From DATNPX01 sp036702975 (GTDB taxonomy: Bacteria; Cyanobacteriota; Vampirovibrionia; Obscuribacterales; Obscuribacteraceae): 64,000 bases of DNA. How positions within the stretch are numbered: position 1 is the first letter of the stretch; every line of letters starts with the position of its first letter. The notes under the pieces are model-generated. The model saw only the letters and a list, made by a program, of their open reading frames with translations. It made no database searches and was not told where the DNA came from. The stretch spans positions 310,001 to 374,000 of the forward strand of contig DATNPX010000016.1 in NCBI GenBank assembly GCA_036702975.1. The letters are read 5' to 3'. Shown here one piece after another: positions 60,923-64,000 of this stretch. Position numbers and translations under genes: made by a program.

Positions 60923-63900
60923 ATGATTGAGAAGCTGATCGAATTTGCTTTGCGCCACCGGCTTCTGGTAGTCGCGGGCGTGCTTGCGCTGATCTTGACT
61001 GGAGTCTGGAGCGTTCTCCATCTTCCGGTGGATTCGTTCCCTGATGTAAGCAACGTACAAGTACAGATCATCACCGAACCGGAGACAATGCCAACAGAAG
61101 AGGTGGAACTGCTAGTCACGTTCCCCATCGAAAACGCTTTGAATGGCTTGCCGAACATCAAGACCGTACGAAGCAATTCGAGCTACGGACTCTCCGTAGT
61201 GAGCGCGATCTTCGAAGACGGTACCGATGTCTACTGGGCGCGCCAACTCGTGCAACAGCGGCTCTCCCATGTGGCACTGCCGCCGGACAGCCCAGAGCCC
61301 ACGCTTGGTCCTGTCATTTCCACCTTCAGCAACGTACTCAATTACTACGTTACGAGCGACAAACGTTCAATGACAGAGCTAAGAACGATTCAAGACTGGG
61401 ACATCGCCCTGCGGTTGAGAGCGGTTCCAGGAGTGGCTAGTGTTCTTTCATTCGGCGGCTTCGAAAAAGAATACCAGGTACTTGTTAATCCCACCCTGCT
61501 AAAAGCCTACGGACTGACCGTCAAGCAAGTGGCAGATGCAATCGAAGCAAACAACGAAAACGCGGGCGGCAAATTCATCGAACGCGGCGGAGAAGAGATA
61601 ATCATTCGCGGCATAGGACGCATTCGCAATGAACAAGACATCCAGGACATCGTTCTCAAATCGAGCAACGGAACTCCGGTGAGAGTACAACAAGTTGCAA
61701 GCGTAACTATCGGCACTGCCTTCAGGCGCGGCGCTGCCTCGCTCAACGGTAAGGGCGAGCAAGTGACTGGATTCGCTAATATCCGCAAGGGCGCCAACAG
61801 TAAAGAAGTTGTCGAGCGCGTTATTAAGCGTATAGACGAAATTCAGGCGGACCTTCCCGAGGACGTAAAGATCGTTATCTACTACGACCAGAGCAATCTC
61901 GTCGATCGCACGATTCACACTGTCGAAGAGGTACTGATGATCGGGAGTTCGCTGGTTGTCACCGTCCTTTTCGCAATGCTTCTGAATATAAGAGGGGCAT
62001 TGATAGTATCTGCGATCATTCCTCTGTCACTTTTATTCAGCTTCACGCTCATGCGGCAGTCAGGACTGACTGCAAACATGATGACCTTGGGCGCGGTCGA
62101 CTTTGGAGTGATCGTGGACGCAGGGGTTGTGATGGTTGAGAACGCCTATCGCCATCTCGCCGAAGCCTGGAAACGAGAGGGAACCGTCTCGCCAGTCAAG
62201 GTATTGACCTCGAGCGCAATAGAAGTAGGGCGCCCAACAGTCTTTGCCATCTCTATCATTATCGCGGTCTTCATCCCGCTGTTCGCCCTCGAGGATGTCG
62301 AAGGGCGCATGTTCCGCCCCCTGGCCCTGACATATATTTACGCCCTCATCGGTGCACTCGTGGTATCGCTAACGGTGATTCCAGTCTTATGCTCGTTTGT
62401 CTTGCGCGGACGCATAACAGAACGTCCAAATAAAGCTCTGAATACCATTCACCGATGGCTAAGCCCGGTCCTCGACAAAACGATAAATCATCCGGTCAAA
62501 ACAACGCTGGTCTCCGTCTTGCTTTTATGCGCCAGTTTGTGCCTGGTTCCATTCCTGGGGTCGGAGTTTGTTCCATCGCTTGACGAGGGCTCCATTCTTT
62601 TGCGTGTTAAGCAGGCACCCAGCGTGTCGTTGACCGAGAGCACGCGTGTCACGACCCAACTCGAGAAACTTTTGTGCAAATTCCCTGAGGTAGCCATTGT
62701 CGTGACAAGAACCGGACGAAGCGGAGCGGGTGCCGACCTTGAAGGAGTAGACAACGCTGACATCTACATCGGGCTAAAGCCAAAGAAGGAATGGAAGCGA
62801 AGCAAGGCGGAGCTGATTCAATCGATGGACCAGCAGATGGCACAAATTCCCGGGCTGATTTACAGCTTTTCGCAACCGATAGCCGACATGATCGATGATC
62901 TTGTCGCCGGTATCCGGGCTGACGTCGGCATCAAGATTTTCGGCAAGGATCCCGCCCTATTGGACGCTATTGCGCAGGAGATTGAGAAGACGGCAGCAAA
63001 AGTCTCTGGAACAACCGACTTGCAGCGCGAGAATATACTCGGCTTGCCTCAGCTAAACATTGAATTCGACCGAAGTAATCTGGCTCGATTTCATTTAAAC
63101 ATTGATGATGTCCAGGAGATCATCAAAATAGCCATCGCCGGAAAAGTCGTAACGGAGGTTGTGGAAAGTCCGAAACGTTTCGGACTTCTGGTGCGCTTTC
63201 CGGCAGATTATCGCAATAACATCGACAAGCTGCAAGCGATCATTGTCGATGCTCCCGGTGGTGAGCACGTGCCACTTGGTCAACTAGCGCATTTCAGCCT
63301 GCAGCGCGGACTCGTCATGATCAATCGAGAAAATGGCGAGCGGCGCACCGCCGTGCTCTGCAATGTGCGCAGCCGAGACCTAGGCAGTTATGTACATGAT
63401 CTTCAGGGCATGGTGAAGCAGCAGGTGCAAATCCCTAAGGGATATCGCATCGTCTGGGGCGGGCAATTCGAGAATCAGGAGCGCGCCATGTCACGCCTGT
63501 CACTGGTGGTGCCGGTGGTGCTCGTCTTCATCTTCCTTTTGCTCTACGGCTCCTTCGGATCGCTGCGGAATGCGCTTCTGGTCATGATGAATGTGCCCTT
63601 TGCCCTGATCGGAGGAATAGTCGCCTTGTTCCTTACGCACCTGGTAGTCAGCGTACCGGCAGTGATCGGTTTCATCGCGCTGTTTGGCGTCGCTGTCCAG
63701 AACGGTGTGATCATGGTCAGCCACATCATGCATCTGCAAAAAGAGGGACAGGGCTTTGCGGACGCTGCTAAACACGGTGCCGAAGTTCGGTTGCGTCCCG
63801 TGCTCATGACAGCACTCGTAGCGATTGTCGGTTTTGCGCCCCTGCTTCTCTCGAGTGGTACCGGGGCAGAGGTTCAACGCCCCCTGGCGGTAGTCGTAAC

Positions 63901-64000
63901 CGGAGGATTGCTTACGGCAACTCCATTGACGCTATTAGTGCTTCCGGCTCTCTATGTCTTGATCAACAAGGTGGGGGCGAACAGGACCGAGAAAGAGAAG
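60923..64000 (+). CDS. heavy-metal RND efflux pump (CusA/CzcA-like), 3' end outside the window
   Basis: 1026 codons, open to the last base. ATG 60923 begins MIEKLIEFALRHRLL, the usual CzcA start. Porter-domain signatures include LPVDSFPDVSNVQVQI, then GAVDFGVIVDAGVVMVENAY in TM4 with the conserved acidic residues for proton relay, and SEFVPSLDEGSILLRVKQAP. Near the end, VIGFIALFGVAVQNGVIMV and LRPVLMTALVAIVGFAPLLL follow. The normal family length is about 1,040, so only a few residues are missing. It exports a metal such as Cu(I), Zn or Co, with the adaptor just upstream; no channel gene is visible in the window. Confidence 0.92.
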   Translation, partial: MIEKLIEFALRHRLLVVAGVLALILTGVWSVLHLPVDSFPDVSNVQVQIITEPETMPTEEVELLVTFPIENALNGLPNIKTVRSNSSYGLSVVSAIFEDGTDVYWARQLVQQRLSHVALPPDSPEPTLGPVISTFSNVLNYYVTSDKRSMTELRTIQDWDIALRLRAVPGVASVLSFGGFEKEYQVLVNPTLLKAYGLTVKQVADAIEANNENAGGKFIERGGEEIIIRGIGRIRNEQDIQDIVLKSSNGTPVRVQQVASVTIGTAFRRGAASLNGKGEQVTGFANIRKGANSKEVVERVIKRIDEIQADLPEDVKIVIYYDQSNLVDRTIHTVEEVLMIGSSLVVTVLFAMLLNIRGALIVSAIIPLSLLFSFTLMRQSGLTANMMTLGAVDFGVIVDAGVVMVENAYRHLAEAWKREGTVSPVKVLTSSAIEVGRPTVFAISIIIAVFIPLFALEDVEGRMFRPLALTYIYALIGALVVSLTVIPVLCSFVLRGRITERPNKALNTIHRWLSPVLDKTINHPVKTTLVSVLLLCASLCLVPFLGSEFVPSLDEGSILLRVKQAPSVSLTESTRVTTQLEKLLCKFPEVAIVVTRTGRSGAGADLEGVDNADIYIGLKPKKEWKRSKAELIQSMDQQMAQIPGLIYSFSQPIADMIDDLVAGIRADVGIKIFGKDPALLDAIAQEIEKTAAKVSGTTDLQRENILGLPQLNIEFDRSNLARFHLNIDDVQEIIKIAIAGKVVTEVVESPKRFGLLVRFPADYRNNIDKLQAIIVDAPGGEHVPLGQLAHFSLQRGLVMINRENGERRTAVLCNVRSRDLGSYVHDLQGMVKQQVQIPKGYRIVWGGQFENQERAMSRLSLVVPVVLVFIFLLLYGSFGSLRNALLVMMNVPFALIGGIVALFLTHLVVSVPAVIGFIALFGVAVQNGVIMVSHIMHLQKEGQGFADAAKHGAEVRLRPVLMTALVAIVGFAPLLLSSGTGAEVQRPLAVVVTGGLLTATPLTLLVLPALYVLINKVGANRTEKEK

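Noticed and set aside
1..64000. CRISPR arrays, transposases, integrases, tRNA and rRNA genes
   Set aside because: I looked on both strands and saw no regular spacer-repeat array, no DDE or tyrosine-recombinase gene, and no cloverleaf or rRNA motif.

Overview
The window reads as the chromosome of a free-living, non-photosynthetic Gram-negative-type bacterium of roughly average GC. Evidence for a double membrane is two TolC-type outer-membrane channels, RND and EmrA-type adaptors, and many signal-peptide proteins. Hanks-type Ser/Thr kinases (one fused to a receiver domain), an RDD/zinc-ribbon/TPR protein, rhomboid-TPR and GspE/MshEN-N-like repeat proteins remind me of Candidatus Obscuribacterales (Melainabacteria, the non-photosynthetic Cyanobacteria relatives). 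That assignment is inference: there is no rRNA or marker gene here, and no tRNA, CRISPR array or transposase was seen.

Layout. 0-7 kb, minus strand: a Ser/Thr kinase followed by a complete TolC-HlyD-MFS (EmrAB-type) export operon. 7-13 kb: a P-loop kinase, an MDR oxidoreductase, a YceI protein, a protein built of GspE-N-like repeats, and secreted proteins. 13-18.5 kb: a second export operon, tetR-emrA-emrB-tolC. 18.7-29 kb: an MFS carrier, a DUF374 acyltransferase that probably uses an ATT start, a protein with RelA/SpoT synthetase-like motifs, two secreted proteins, an Fe-S uracil-DNA glycosylase-like protein, a 600-residue protein with a possible ADP-ribosyltransferase-like C-terminus, and a class-C beta-lactamase-fold hydrolase. 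29-34 kb: a MarR/YceI divergent pair with a near-consensus promoter embedded in repressor-like boxes, a membrane-anchored Hsp20, an LRV-repeat protein, a degenerate receiver, and a 2OG-Fe(II) oxygenase. 35-38 kb: a complete stressosome module rsbR-rsbS-rsbT plus an HATPase/SpoIIE phosphatase, without a sigma factor. 38.4-39.2 kb: a GC-rich APH-family gene that looks imported. 40-45 kb: two GT39-like membrane glycosyltransferases flanking a compact arsR-arsI-arsC operon. 44.8-47.6 kb: the TldD/TldE protease pair. 48-58 kb: MscS with a DUF4337 partner, a receiver-kinase fusion, a DUF6745 protein, rhomboid-TPR, RDD-TPR and small orphan genes. 58.5-64 kb: a receiver-HPt protein whose Shine-Dalgarno can be sequestered in a hairpin, then a Cus/Czc-type RND metal pump that runs off the end.

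Together the genes describe a cell investing in efflux (two EmrAB-TolC sets plus one RND metal pump), stress signalling (stressosome, Hsp20, kinases, receivers) and arsenic or organoarsenical resistance. The observations I think most deserve follow-up are: the divergent RelA/SpoT-like protein (21115-22161); the dispersed palindromic repeat found at 33421 and 50475; the 33-bp perfect duplication around the oxygenase gene; the probable non-ATG starts at 20176 and 53633; the SD-sequestering hairpins at 58445-58503; and the GspE-N-like repeat domain shared by a kinase and a stand-alone repeat protein.
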